Both the position numbers and the translations under genes were made by a program. This document shows positions 34,430 to 45,553 of a DNA stretch of 64,000 nt, in pieces. Location of the stretch: assembly GCA_944989445.1 (NCBI GenBank), contig CALYLW010000019.1, forward strand, positions 744,001 to 808,000, read 5' to 3'. The stretch comes from Ampullaceana balthica (lineage: Eukaryota > Mollusca > Gastropoda > Lymnaeidae). The notes under the pieces were generated by a model that searched no databases, was not told where the DNA came from, and saw nothing but the letters and a program-made list of their open reading frames with translations. Each line of letters starts with the position of its first letter. The stretch's first letter is position 1.

Positions 34430-36075
34430 AGTTGATAAATTTATCTGTTAATGAATAGTTTAAGGTTAATTAAAAAATGGGAAGACTTTATTGCTGTGTC
34501 GGTTGATGGAGCTCCAGGGATGTGTACATGGTTTTTCGGCTTTCGCAAGAGAGGGGAATCTCAAAATTTAAGTTAATCAAAGTATGATCCATCTTCACCA
34601 TCTGCTTGTGAAACATATGGAACCTAAACTGGAGGTCGTCATGCGTGATGTTATCCAGATTATAAATTTCATTAAGGGACATGGACTGCAAATGCGACTG
34701 TTTCGTGATTTATGTAAAGATGGTGAGGCTGAATATACAGACCTACTGAGGTACAGTGGCTTTCATGTGGCAATGCTGTGGGCTCTGAAAGCTGAACTTC
34801 AAAAATTTCTGGCTGGTCGGAAGCATGCTCTAGCAGAGAAGTTTACGAACTGTTATTGGCATGCATATTTGGCATACTTAGCTGGGACAGACGCCGATGT
34901 AAGAGTGAGAATTGGCAAAGCAAGAACATCATTTAAACAGCTAAAAAAAGTTTGGAACTGCAACAACTTTACTCTTCATACCAAGGTCAGGATATTCAAC
35001 ACCACAGTAAAGCCTGTCCTACTGTATGGAGCAGAAACATGGCGAATAACAGCAGCCATTTCTAAAAAGCTTCAAGCTTTTATAAACACATGTCTCCGAA
35101 CAATTCTCCGAATCCGCTGGCCAAATGTCATCACCAACGAGGACCTCTGGCAACGCACACAACAAGAGCCAGTGGAAGAGTTATTACGCCAGCGCAGATG
35201 GAGATGGATTGGCCACACTCTCAGAAAGCCTACATCCAGCATTGTGAGACAAGCCCTCACCTGGAACCCCCAAGGCAAGAGGAAAAGTGGTCGTCCCAAA
35301 ATGACCTGGAGAAGGGAACTGGAGGCAGACACCAAAATGAGCGGGCACAGCTGGGGACAGATTGAGCGACTGGCGCAGGACCGGGATGCCTGGAGAGACT
35401 TTGTTCATGGCCTATGCCCCAGATGGGACGAAGGGCGATGATGATGATGATGAGCTGATATTTTTGAGCTTGTGAGTGTGTTGAACAAAGAATAGCAGGG
35501 AAAAATTTAAGTATAATCTCAGCCAGAGAAAAGATTGCAGTATTTGGATTAAAGCTTTCATATTGGAAAAATAATGAAACAAGTTAGCTGCCTTTTAAAA
35601 GTTGGCCTTGTACTTGACAGATTGTGTAAATATAACTTTTGACGACATCAAAGATAAAGTTATCGGATATCTTACCATGCAAAAATAGCGGCTCACTGTT
35701 TACTTTTAAGTTATTGATTCGCATGTCATTTGGATTGTAGATCTCTTTAAATGTTACATTGTGGATGCACCAAATGACCCTCAAGGTTCGGCAGAGGCAC
35801 TTCTTGAACTTCAAGCCAGTAAAGAGGCAAGTATTGAATTTTCAAACAAAGCAGATCTATCTGACACATTTTTTATGTCTAATGATTCAAGGACTTTCAA
35901 AATTGCACAAGAGGAGGCTGTCAAAACGTTTTTGCCGTTTGCAACAACGTACCCTTTTCAACAAGGATTTTCTACTCTAATGAACATAAAAACAAAGCTG
36001 CAAAATCGATTGGACCTTGAAGATAGTATGCAACTTACCCTGACATCCAAGGCACCAATTTTGATGTACATGTAA
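34430..36075 (+). pseudogene. hAT transposase (ZBED5/GTF2IRD2-like), split and decayed
   Basis: The first part (34490-34884) has a VSVDGAPGMCTWFFGF-like patch, then HHLLVKHMEPKLEVVMRDVI, IINFIKGHGLQMRLFRDLCK and a WHAYLAYLA stretch. The frame resumes after the insertion at 35453 (ADIFELVSVLNKE, then a stop). It ends near 36070 with the C-terminal dimerisation motif FLPFATTYPFQQGFSTLMNI followed by KTKLQNRLDLED. Stops and frameshifts make it non-functional. Family placement is from remembered similarity to domesticated ZBED and GTF2IRD2-type proteins. Confidence 0.82.
34885..35452 (+). mobile_element. RTE-like retrotransposon 3' fragment inserted in the hAT transposase
   Basis: 568 bp flanked by AGCTG (34880-34884 and 35453-35457). 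It encodes the RT C-terminus (LHTKVRIFNTTVKPVLLYGA, RRWRWIGHTLRKP, WNPQGKRKSGRPKMTWRREL, then LAQDRDAWRDFVHGLC) to a stop, followed by a GAT microsatellite. The hAT reading on either side joins once it is removed (LAYLA|DIFELV). Its open frame is continuous with the hAT frame upstream, giving a fortuitous 285-residue fusion frame (34584-35441). Confidence 0.85.
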
Positions 36076-36651
36076 TTGTTTAAGTAACTTTGTGTTTATG
36101 ATTCCTCCGTTTGATTTTGAGTTTAAATATCTATGCAGAATACTTTTCAGTTTCATTTTTAGACACTTGTCAGGGTTCTAAAACTCACTAGATTCATTCA
36201 TTATTATAGGAGGTGAGTGTAACAACGCTCCCACAAACCCAGAGTCATGTGGGCAGGACTTGTGGCTTTGGTGGTAACGTCAACATAAACTTTTGTATTT
36301 TGGGGTAATGGGCAAATCACTTCGCCGACCCCTGTTTTAATAGTTTTAAGCAAATACTTTGACTGTCTTTTAAACGTATTTAGAATTTTGAATAATTAAT
36401 TGGTTTTATCTTGATTTATTTAATCTTCTAAATTGAATCAAACATTCGATAAAACATTTTTAAAATCGGTTTTGAAAAATTGAGTCCTCACTATGTATTG
36501 ACATTGATAGACATTTGTTACTACATGTACATAGTACTTTACTAATTGTGTACTGGTAAATTGTAACTGCAGCACTAAATATTCTTTTGAGCATAGTGAA
36601 ATAAAAGGTAATATGTGGCAATATTTCTTACCACTTTTGCTGGTATTATAG

Positions 36652-36758
36652 ATATGTTATTCAAACAGGGTATGTATGGGCCTGACAAGATATCACAGAA
36701 CGCACGTTGTTCTGTGACGACTTGTCAGGCACATACATACCCTGTTTGAATAACATAT
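36652..36758. repeat. Long hairpin: 50-nt arms, 7-nt loop
   Basis: Arms 36652-36701 and 36709-36758 pair with four mismatches. The arm sequence includes CAAACAGGGTATGTATG and CCTGACAAG. One arm continues into TATAAGCCTGATTGCAGTCT, which also occurs at about 6700-6740, so the hairpin is an inverted doubling of a dispersed repeat. Confidence 0.88.
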
Positions 36759-37334
36759 ATATATTTATCTATAAGCCTGATTGCAGTCTCACCCATATTT
36801 TCCCTGGTATTATATTGCACGGCATAGGATACATAATACAGTGATCAGCTCTGGGGCTGTGCAGCATCAATGTTTTTTAAAGTGATCACATTTCATTAGA
36901 TATTTTTATTTTAAAATATCAACTCAGTGCTGGTTTATTCTCATGTATGAAAGTAATCTAAAGGTATAAATAAATTCTTGTATATTTAAAATAATCAGTT
37001 TTATTTATTACTTTAAGATTTTAATTAATGTCATCTCAACTTAAATATAAAGGATCCAATACAAAATTGTATTTTTTTCGCCTATCTATAAATCTTATCA
37101 AGATGGAATACATCCGATCGACCTCAAGGGAAGAAACGGCTATGTGACATTCTATAAAGTTGTATTTATCCCCTCTATCTGATAGAGGGTCAAAAATAGA
37201 ATGTTCTAAATGAGGTTTTATGGAGAAAAAAGTCTCTTAGCCTATGAAAAATTTAGATAAATTTAATTAATTAATTAATGATAAATCTGTATAGTTTTGA
37301 ACTTGAAAACTTGAATTTTTCAAAGTTACAAAAA
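36759..37334. other. No gene seen
   Basis: AT-rich spacer. No protein-like frame. Confidence 0.5.
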
Positions 37335-40300
37335 TGTCTCATAGCTGTCTCATAGCTGTCTCATCCCTTGATCATAGCTGTCTCATCCCTTGATCATAGC
37401 TGTTTCATGCCTTGATCATAGCTGTTTCATGCCTTGATCATAGCTGTTTCATGCCTTGATCATAGCTGTTTCATGCCTTGATCATAGCTGTCTCATCCCT
37501 TGATCATAGCTGTTTCATGCCTTGATCATAGCTGTTTCATGCCTTGATCATAGCTGTTTCATGCCTTGATCATAGCTGTCTCATCCCTTGATCATAGCTG
37601 TCTCATCCCTTGATCATAGCTGTCTCATCCCTTGATCATAGCTGTCTCATCCCTTGATCATAGCTGTCTCATCCCTTGATCATAGCTGTCTCATCCCTTG
37701 ATCATAGCTGTCTCATCCCTTGATCATAGCTGTCTCATCCCTTGATCATAGCTGTCTCATCCCTTGATCATAGCTGTCTCATCCCTTGATCATAGCTGTC
37801 TCATCCCTTGATCATAGCTGTCTCATCCCTTGATCATAGCTGTCTCATCCCTTGATCATAGCTGTCTCATCCCTTGATCATAGCTGTCTCATCCCTTGAT
37901 CATAGCTGTCTCATCCCTTGATCATAGCTGTCTCATCCCTTGATCATAGCTGTCTCATCCCTTGATCATAGCTGTCTCATCCCTTGATCATAGCTGTCTC
38001 ATCCCTTGATCATAGCTGTCTCATCCCTTGATCATAGCTGTCTCATCCCTTGATCATAGCTGTCTCATCCCTTGATCATAGCTGTCTCATCCCTTGATCA
38101 TAGCTGTCTCATCCCTTGATCATAGCTGTCTCATCCCTTGATCATAGCTGTCTCATCCCTTGATCATAGCTGTCTCATCCCTTGATCATAGCTGTCTCAT
38201 CCCTTGATCATAGCTGTCTCATCCCTTGATCATAGCTGTCTCATCCCTTGATCATAGCTGTCTCATCCCTTGATCATAGCTGTCTCATCCCTTGATCATA
38301 GCTGTCTCATCCCTTGATCATAGCTGTCTCATCCCTTGATCATAGCTGTCTCATCCCTTGATCATAGCTGTCTCATCCCTTGATCATAGCTGTCTCATCC
38401 CTTGATCATAGCTGTCTCATCCCTTGATCATAGCTGTCTCATCCCTTGATCATAGCTGTCTCATCCCTTGATCATAGCTGTCTCATCCCTTGATCATAGC
38501 TGTCTCATCCCTTGATCATAGCTGTCTCATCCCTTGATCATAGCTGTCTCATCCCTTGATCATAGCTGTCTCATCCCTTGATCATAGCTGTCTCATCCCT
38601 TGATCATAGCTGTCTCATCCCTTGATCATAGCTGTCTCATCCCTTGATCATAGCTGTCTCATCCCTTGATCATAGCTGTCTCATCCCTTGATCATAGCTG
38701 TCTCATCCCTTGATCATAGCTGTCTCATCCCTTGATCATAGCTGTCTCATCCCTTGATCATAGCTGTCTCATCCCTTGATCATAGCTGTCTCATCCCTTG
38801 ATCATAGCTGTCTCATCCCTTGATCATAGCTGTCTCATCCCTTGATCATAGCTGTCTCATCCCTTGATCATAGCTGTCTCATCCCTTGATCATAGCTGTC
38901 TCATCCCTTGATCATAGCTGTCTCATCCCTTGATCATAGCTGTCTCATCCCTTGATCATAGCTGTCTCATCCCTTGATCATAGCTGTCTCATCCCTTGAT
39001 CATAGCTGTCTCATCCCTTGATCATAGCTGTCTCATCCCTTGATCATAGCTGTCTCATCCCTTGATCATAGCTGTCTCATCCCTTGATCATAGCTGTCTC
39101 ATCCCTTGATCATAGCTGTCTCATCCCTTGATCATAGCTGTCTCATCCCTTGATCATAGCTGTCTCATCCCTTGATCATAGCTGTCTCATCCCTTGATCA
39201 TAGCTGTCTCATCCCTTGATCATAGCTGTCTCATCCCTTGATCATAGCTGTCTCATCCCTTGATCATAGCTGTCTCATCCCTTGATCATAGCTGTCTCAT
39301 CCCTTGATCATAGCTGTCTCATCCCTTGATCATAGCTGTCTCATCCCTTGATCATAGCTGTCTCATCCCTTGATCATAGCTGTCTCATCCCTTGATCATA
39401 GCTGTCTCATCCCTTGATCATAGCTGTCTCATCCCTTGATCATAGCTGTCTCATCCCTTGATCATAGCTGTCTCATCCCTTGATCATAGCTGTCTCATCC
39501 CTTGATCATAGCTGTCTCATCCCTTGATCATAGCTGTCTCATCCCTTGATCATAGCTGTCTCATCCCTTGATCATAGCTGTCTCATCCCTTGATCATAGC
39601 TGTCTCATCCCTTGATCATAGCTGTCTCATCCCTTGATCATAGCTGTCTCATCCCTTGATCATAGCTGTCTCATCCCTTGATCATAGCTGTCTCATCCCT
39701 TGATCATAGCTGTCTCATCCCTTGATCATAGCTGTCTCATCCCTTGATCATAGCTGTCTCATCCCTTGATCATAGCTGTCTCATCCCTTGATCATAGCTG
39801 TCTCATCCCTTGATCATAGCTGTCTCATCCCTTGATCATAGCTGTCTCATCCCTTGATCATAGCTGTCTCATCCCTTGATCATAGCTGTCTCATCCCTTG
39901 ATCATAGCTGTCTCATCCCTTGATCATAGCTGTCTCATCCCTTGATCATAGCTGTCTCATCCCTTGATCATAGCTGTCTCATCCCTTGATCATAGCTGTC
40001 TCATCCCTTGATCATAGCTGTCTCATCCCTTGATCATAGCTGTCTCATCCCTTGATCATAGCTGTCTCATCCCTTGATCATAGCTGTCTCATCCCTTGAT
40101 CATAGCTGTCTCATCCCTTGATCATAGCTGTCTCATCCCTTGATCATAGCTGTCTCATCCCTTGATCATAGCTGTCTCATCCCTTGATCATAGCTGTCTC
40201 ATCCCTTGATCATAGCTGTCTCATCCCTTGATCATAGCTGTCTCATCCCTTGATCATAGCTGTCTCATCCCTTGATCATAGCTGTCTCATCCCTTGATCA

Positions 40301-40407
40301 TAGCTGTCTCATCCCTTGATCATAGCTGTCTCATCCCTTGATCATAGCTGTCTCATCCCTTGATCATAGCTGTCTCATCCCTTGATCATAGCTGTCTCAT
40401 CCCTTGA
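37335..40407. repeat. 3-kb array of a 22-bp unit, about 139 copies
   Basis: Unit TCATAGCTGTCTCATCCCTT plus GA. The first ~10 units mix in a variant (CTGTTTCATGCC). From about 37572 to the end I see no substitutions by eye. Each junction makes the palindrome TGATCA. No open frame. The homogeneity implies recent expansion from the main variant. Confidence 0.97.
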
Positions 40408-42531
40408 GGTCTTTATCTATTTTTTTTAACTGATCCGATGCTACAAAATGTTTTGGAAGCTCAATTGCCAATTAAGCTGCTGTTCAGTCCAGTGATGCTG
40501 ATTAAAGCACAAGTTGTGCAATATTATATACTATTATAATCTACAAGACTTTCCCGAATTGTCATCAGGAAAAACACATACAACCTTCTTAGTAACATTT
40601 AAATTAAGCGTCCTGTTGTTAAAAAAGCCACTATTATTAATAGTTAATTAACTTAATTTCCAGACAAGGATCCCTTTACACAACATGATCCCATTCGCTG
40701 ATGAAAAACCCATACCCCAATATTATTCCGTTGCTTAATGGAATTTCATTCTTATTGGAATAGGTTCATAGTGGAATCTCATTCCTCGATATGATCTTTT
40801 TCCTACAAAATCTAGTTCCTTGGTGGGGTACCAAACTTTGAAGCATTAATAAAATGTTGTTGAATTTCAAATGCCAAATGGGAACCCAAGTTTTATGTAC
40901 CAAGTTTGGTCATTATCCATCCATCCACCCGGATATAGTATTTTCAAGGCTCATGTTAAAAAAAAGTGAAATTCTGGGGCGACGAAATAAACAACAGAAG
41001 ACCTTAAATGTTAGATAAAATAAACACCAGAAGACCTTTCCATTTCTAGGCATGAGACATATTTATTATTTATTTATGTTATTTTTAAATATTTTTTTGC
41101 ATTGAAATGTTTCTTGAAAAGCTGACTCAAATATTTCAGAAGATTCTGTTTTTCTCCGGGGTTGTTTTTGGAAGCACCTCTCACCGCCAATAAAAATAAA
41201 AACTTTGCAGTTGGCGGGAAAATGCGACCTTGAATAAAAAATTACTGAATTGGCACATCTGGTCCTTGTGCTGTGACATCTCTCAATCACCACACATCTA
41301 AATGTTCAGCCCACTGTCTGGTCCATGTTAGGATGTCACATAGGGGCCATGTTAGGATGTCATCTAGGAGCCATGTAAGGATGTCACCTAAGGGTTTCGT
41401 CACATTTACCCCGCCCCTTGCCCTAAAGACCAACCATTAAATAACTTCTGCATTGGGTTTTATGATGACGTCATTTTTGCATCATTAGGAGAATTACATT
41501 TGAGCATTAAAAAAATTAACCCTTTACTGTTTATTTGAACCAATCAGATATGAAACATAGCAAAAGTAATGTAAAACTACGCGTGAAAAAACTAAGTTAA
41601 AGTGCTTATCAAGAGGCCATAAAAAATGTGTGTGAGCTGCTAAGGTGCCCCCCATCCCGGTCCCCAAAATTTCTCAAGGAGTGATAACATTTTTAATTAT
41701 TTAATTAATTGGTATGAGCCTCAAAGAAATTCTCGTCAGAAATCTTCTTCAGTCCCTAATGTAGGAACATCGTCACAAACCATAATAAATATATTGCATT
41801 AAGTTTCTTTATTTTAAATGTATGCTATGATCTCATTTCGTTTCGAGTGAAAGTTAATTACTTAATTTCATTTGTGTGCTTTAAGTTATCAATGAAGTGC
41901 TGAAATATTTCGCACAATGCCCGCGTCAGCAGCCATGTTGACAATGAATGATCTCATTAGTGTGTAGTAATGTTGGTAACTTTTACGCTATTTGTAAACG
42001 GTGCAATAACTTTGAATGAAGGATCGGCCAACACTTCACTCAGCAGTTTCTTTCCACACTTTTTCACTTTAAAAAAAAATCTCGGAAAATTCTAATGTTG
42101 TCAATACTCAACATCGTTCGACATACTAAGTTCTGAAACAATTAAATAAAGCTAATCAACAGGGTTTGGATAAACCTGAAAAAAGAGGCTCAGCGGGACA
42201 ACGAATGTATGGGCTTGAACTTTTCATCAGCAAGGAGAAATGGCAAACTGTCTAATTCGTTTGATTATTTTATTTTTTAAAAACTTTCTTGCTAACACGG
42301 GTGATTGCATACTCACTCCTCCATTGTCACAGAGGCAATTTTAACGCTATAGTGTCTTTCAACCGTCTTTTCTGTCATGCTCTTTAATTCTATTCTTTTG
42401 TATGGCTCACTTAGATAGATAACTAAGGATATATAAATGGACACTTTGAAAATACCAACAATACTAAATGATGACATTCATAACAAGTAACTGGCGCATT
42501 AGTAGCAGATGTGCAAGGCACACGGCGTGTA
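40408..42531. other. No gene seen
   Basis: AT-rich sequence. A 24-bp unit around CCATGTTAGGATGTCAC occurs three times at 41319-41393. A GGAATTTCATTCTTATTGGAATAG block repeats loosely near 40738-40790. The minus-strand frame at 41066-41293 shows no recognisable motif. Confidence 0.45.
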
Positions 42532-43515
42532 CTAGCAGAATTGTCCAGACTGAATCAGGCTGAAGTAATTTTCCTCGCACTTATTCGTCTTGCGGATGAA
42601 GTAATCTTCATCGTTTATACTTGACAGGAGGTCCGCCTGCACCAAGCAGACGTCCTCTAAACGCGCCACCGTGTCGTGATCCAGACTGACAGCTGCGGTG
42701 GCGTTTTCTTTGGTGAAGAGCCGCACATCGACGATGCTGTCCTCATCGTCAGCCCGGAAGTTGTCGTCAAAGAAGATGTGATGATGTCGATGGTCGTTGA
42801 GGTCCAACCAGAACGGCTTCCCGGCCCCGTGGTCGTAGTTGTTGTTCTGCCAAAACAGGAAGTCGTCCACGTAACCGGATATCCCCTGAGTTGCGCAGAG
42901 AGCGCGGTAGATGTCTCTTTCGTGGACGAGCTTCTGCTGGACGTCCTGGCCTCCGGTAGGTTTGTAGTTGCTCAGTTCAAAACGGAAGGCATCACGTTTG
43001 ATAACCCCTGGGATCGTGTTCACCTTAATATTCAAAGATTGTCTAAACGCCGGGTGGTTGCCCCTGAGGCCGTACTTTAGGCTCGACAAGACGTTGGGGG
43101 CGTCGCGTCCATAGGTTCGTATCACGATGGCGAAGTCACGTTTTCGTTGGACGAGATGGAGAATAAGTTTGTAGACGGACGGTAGAATGTAATGGTAGGG
43201 TTGGCCGTCTTTGCCGGACATGGTCAGGACTTTGTCCCGGGATGTCTCCGTGTCGTAGTTCCAGAGGAGTCGCGCGAGGTGGGTGTCGAAATGCTCCTGA
43301 AACTGTCGGCCGTCGGGTCTGTGGACAAAGTCTCCGGTCTGTAGCCTGAGTTTGACCCGGTCACTCGGGTTCTTGACGAGTTGTTTCTCCAGGAACTTGT
43401 AGTACGTGCACAGACCTTTGCCCGGGGGCTTGAGTGACGGGACCTGAGAGTGCCACGCCCACTCACCATTGACCTCCTTTCCCCAGACCACACCCGTCAG
43501 AAAGCTGTTCAGGGC
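42532..43515 (-). CDS. HAD-like gene, exon 2
   Basis: 327 codons plus stop, ALNSFLTGVVWGKEV to SLIQSGQFC. GC-rich third positions contrast with the AT-rich flanks, as expected for a selected coding exon. The uninterrupted frame supports a live gene. Confidence 0.9.
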   Translation of the reverse strand, partial: ALNSFLTGVVWGKEVNGEWAWHSQVPSLKPPGKGLCTYYKFLEKQLVKNPSDRVKLRLQTGDFVHRPDGRQFQEHFDTHLARLLWNYDTETSRDKVLTMSGKDGQPYHYILPSVYKLILHLVQRKRDFAIVIRTYGRDAPNVLSSLKYGLRGNHPAFRQSLNIKVNTIPGVIKRDAFRFELSNYKPTGGQDVQQKLVHERDIYRALCATQGISGYVDDFLFWQNNNYDHGAGKPFWLDLNDHRHHHIFFDDNFRADDEDSIVDVRLFTKENATAAVSLDHDTVARLEDVCLVQADLLSSINDEDYFIRKTNKCEENYFSLIQSGQFC

Positions 43516-44525
43516 CTAGAATTATGGGGAATAAAAAAACAAACATTTAAAGGTATTTAAGAAAAACAATTTAATTTTTGGTTATGCCAACCTGATAAAG
43601 GTAAAGTAATTAAATAAAAAATAAATTGACAAACCAACTGCAGTTCATAAAGTATTATATGGTTTCGAGAAATTAGCGCCATTTAAGAATTTGGAGTTTA
43701 GGACAGTGGAATTTTGTTACATTTTACTCTATTTGGTCTTTGAAAGTTGGTGTTAAAATATGTTAAAAATTAAAACGTTATTTAATAGCCTGAAGTGAGC
43801 ATAAACTTCATAAAATCCCATTATAAAATATGAGTTTTGGCTGCTCTTCTATTCTTTATTGATATTAAACTTTGACCTTAAATTACACCGATTTTTTTAG
43901 TCAACAATTTTATTATTATTTTTTTTAAATCGAGAATGATTCGAAAAACGTTAACATCTAGTTGTTTTTTTTTCGCGCCACTGAAACCAGCACTTTTTTT
44001 TCTGGCGGACGCACCAGAACGGCGCTCCGAGCCGCTCTGGCACCTTTTTTTCCTCCACATACTTTCTTTTATTACTGCCTGGAATATTTGGTCTTACTGC
44101 TTTTTCAGTGTTATTATTTTTTTAAATAGAAAAAATCACTAACTAAAACTAAATGTGACAAGAAGCTGACAAACCTCTTCTACCGAGACGTTGGTGAATG
44201 AATCAGCCACCAGAATGGTGTTCCTGATGTCCAGATGGATGATGAGCTTTGGTTTGGAGTGTCTGTTGCCGTACAGGGCCATCCTAGGAACGGTCACGTC
44301 TTTGGAGTGGACTCCTGTCTTGGACTTCCCATCTACGTCACCGGATCGGTTGTCGCCATCGTTCATGGTCGGCTGCGGATGTTTGGTGACGGTCTCCGGA
44401 CAAAAGTCCTTGGTGGTATCCGGACAGAAGTCATTTGTGGTATCCGCACGAAAGTCCTTGGCGTGCGTCCTAACGTAATCATTGCTGACAGCCAGTTCTC
44501 GCATTGACAGTACCACACCGTGCAT
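42532..44525 (-). CDS. HAD-like conserved protein, two coding exons
   Basis: Minus strand. Exon 1 44525-44175 (donor GAAGAG|GTTTGT) and exon 2 43515-42532 (acceptor ATAATTCTAG|GCC, stop TAG) join in phase 0 to 444 residues. LIIHLDIRNT (D99, T103) resembles HAD motif I, but the second Asp is Arg. VIRTYG (T251) resembles motif II and HHIFFDDN (D367, D368) motif IV. Other conserved-looking blocks are WAWHSQVPSLKPPG, YHYILPSVYKLI, RTYGRDAPNVL, GISGYVDDFLFW, DSIVDVRLF and CLVQADLL. I recall similar proteins in diverse eukaryotes with no assigned function. The first ~90 residues are low-complexity, with a 24-bp DNA repeat giving DTTNDFCPDTTKDFCPE. The start is uncertain: the frame runs above ATG 44525 to 44558 and beyond with no ATG, so an upstream exon is possible. 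No signal peptide or membrane segment. Confidence 0.85.
43516..44174 (-). other. Intron of the HAD-like gene
   Basis: 659 bp, GT-AG on the minus strand, AT-rich. No internal element was recognised. Confidence 0.75.
44175..44525 (-). CDS. HAD-like gene, exon 1
   Basis: Encodes MHGVVLSMRELAV through ADSFTNVSVEE, containing the motif-I-like LIIHLDIRNT near its end. A CTAAC branch-like motif and pyrimidine tract lie just upstream of the frame (about 44590), which leaves room for another 5' exon. Confidence 0.7.
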
Positions 44526-44627
44526 CTGCACTAAGGATAGCGGAGACTCCAGCCTCAAAGTTTGTGAACCGTTTAAAAATGAAGGTTAGAATACCTGAAT
44601 ATATATATATATATAACAGTATCAATT

Positions 44628-44773
44628 AGTATCTTATTACGATATAAAACTTTCAGTTAATTTCTTATTAGGACATAACAATTATAAGTTAATATTAGTA
44701 TCTTATTACGATATAAAACTTTCAGTTAATTTCTTATTAGGACATAACAATTATAAGTTAATATCTCATTACG
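44628..44773. repeat. 69-bp tandem duplication
   Basis: TATCTTATTACGATATAAAA through TAAGTTAATATTA is present twice with almost no differences, followed by a partial third copy. Confidence 0.85.
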
Positions 44774-45180
44774 ATATAACAGTATGAATTTATACACGAA
44801 AGGATCTAATATTAATGTCAATCAGTTTTTTTTAAAACTTCTTGAGTATTTAATTAAAATAAATGCAGGCCATCGGAACTTGGTGGTCGAAAGAAATCTA
44901 CCTGAAAGTCTTTTAAATGAAATAGAAAAATATTTAAAATATAATTAACTAGATTGTTCTGGGGCGCCAACGGCGCCCTTTTTTAATTAGAAAAATATGC
45001 TGATTATGTCCACGAAATATTAAACTTCCTGAAATGTACACAAAGTATTTTATAATTATAAATCCTCAAATATATGTTGAAAATAAATCATTAACACGGA
45101 CACATCTGATGTATACTCCATGGTGTAGCTCATACAACTAGCCAACATTCACAGTTGAAGACACAAAATGTTATCTACTT

Positions 45181-45367
45181 CAGTGCTTCTCTAAGTGGTG
45201 GTCCACGGACCAGTGCCGGTCCGTGGGCCATCTGCCGCGGGACCGCAGAAGTTGTCAAAAAAAAGGACAGAAAAAATTGTCAGTGCAGGTAAAATAGTGC
45301 ACCGGTCCCTGGTGCAATGAAAAAAATTCCTGTCGGTCCTCCATACTAAAAAGTTTGAGAAGCACGG
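45181..45367. mobile_element. hAT MITE, 187 bp, perfect 8-bp target duplication
   Basis: Sister of 8275-8459. Starts CAGTGCTTCTCTAA and ends TTTGAGAAGCACGG (last bases mutated). Flanked by ATCTACTT at 45173-45180 and 45368-45375, with TA at the centre. Confidence 0.93.
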
Positions 45368-45502
45368 ATCTACTTCAACACAAATGCTGACGTCACAGGT
45401 TCATGCGTTGTTTGGGTAATTCCATTTTTAGCGTTACAGAATGAGTGAGCCTAAATGGCTGTCGTTAAAAATTCTGCACGTGCTGAACGTCAGCCAAACT
45501 AT

Positions 45503-45553
45503 TAAGGGACATAATCAGCATAAATATCGAGAATATGCTGATTATGTCCCTTA
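45503..45553. repeat. Perfect 20-bp inverted repeat, 11-nt loop
   Basis: TAAGGGACATAATCAGCATA and its exact complement. The same AATATGCTGATTATGTCC appears singly near 44996 and 45729. AACGTCAGCCAAACTATTAA lies on both sides as a direct repeat. It is inside the Helitron-related region. Confidence 0.9.

Larger units (their letters stand above)
34105..36334 (+). mobile_element. hAT transposon remnant, interrupted by an RTE-like insertion
   Basis: Starts CAGGGGTTGGCGAACAGGGG and ends ACTTCGCCGACCCCTG, an imperfect inverted pair with hAT-like CAG ends. Flanking 8-mers TTTTGAGC and TTTTAATA agree at the first four bases only. It contains a + strand transposase remnant. Confidence 0.7.

Noticed and set aside
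34584..35441. A 285-residue single gene
   Set aside because: The N-terminal third is a hAT transposase fragment and the rest an RTE-like RT C-terminus inserted with an AGCTG duplication; the joint frame is accidental.
37335..40407. CRISPR-like array
   Set aside because: Contiguous 22-bp units with no unique spacers, in eukaryotic DNA; it is a minisatellite.
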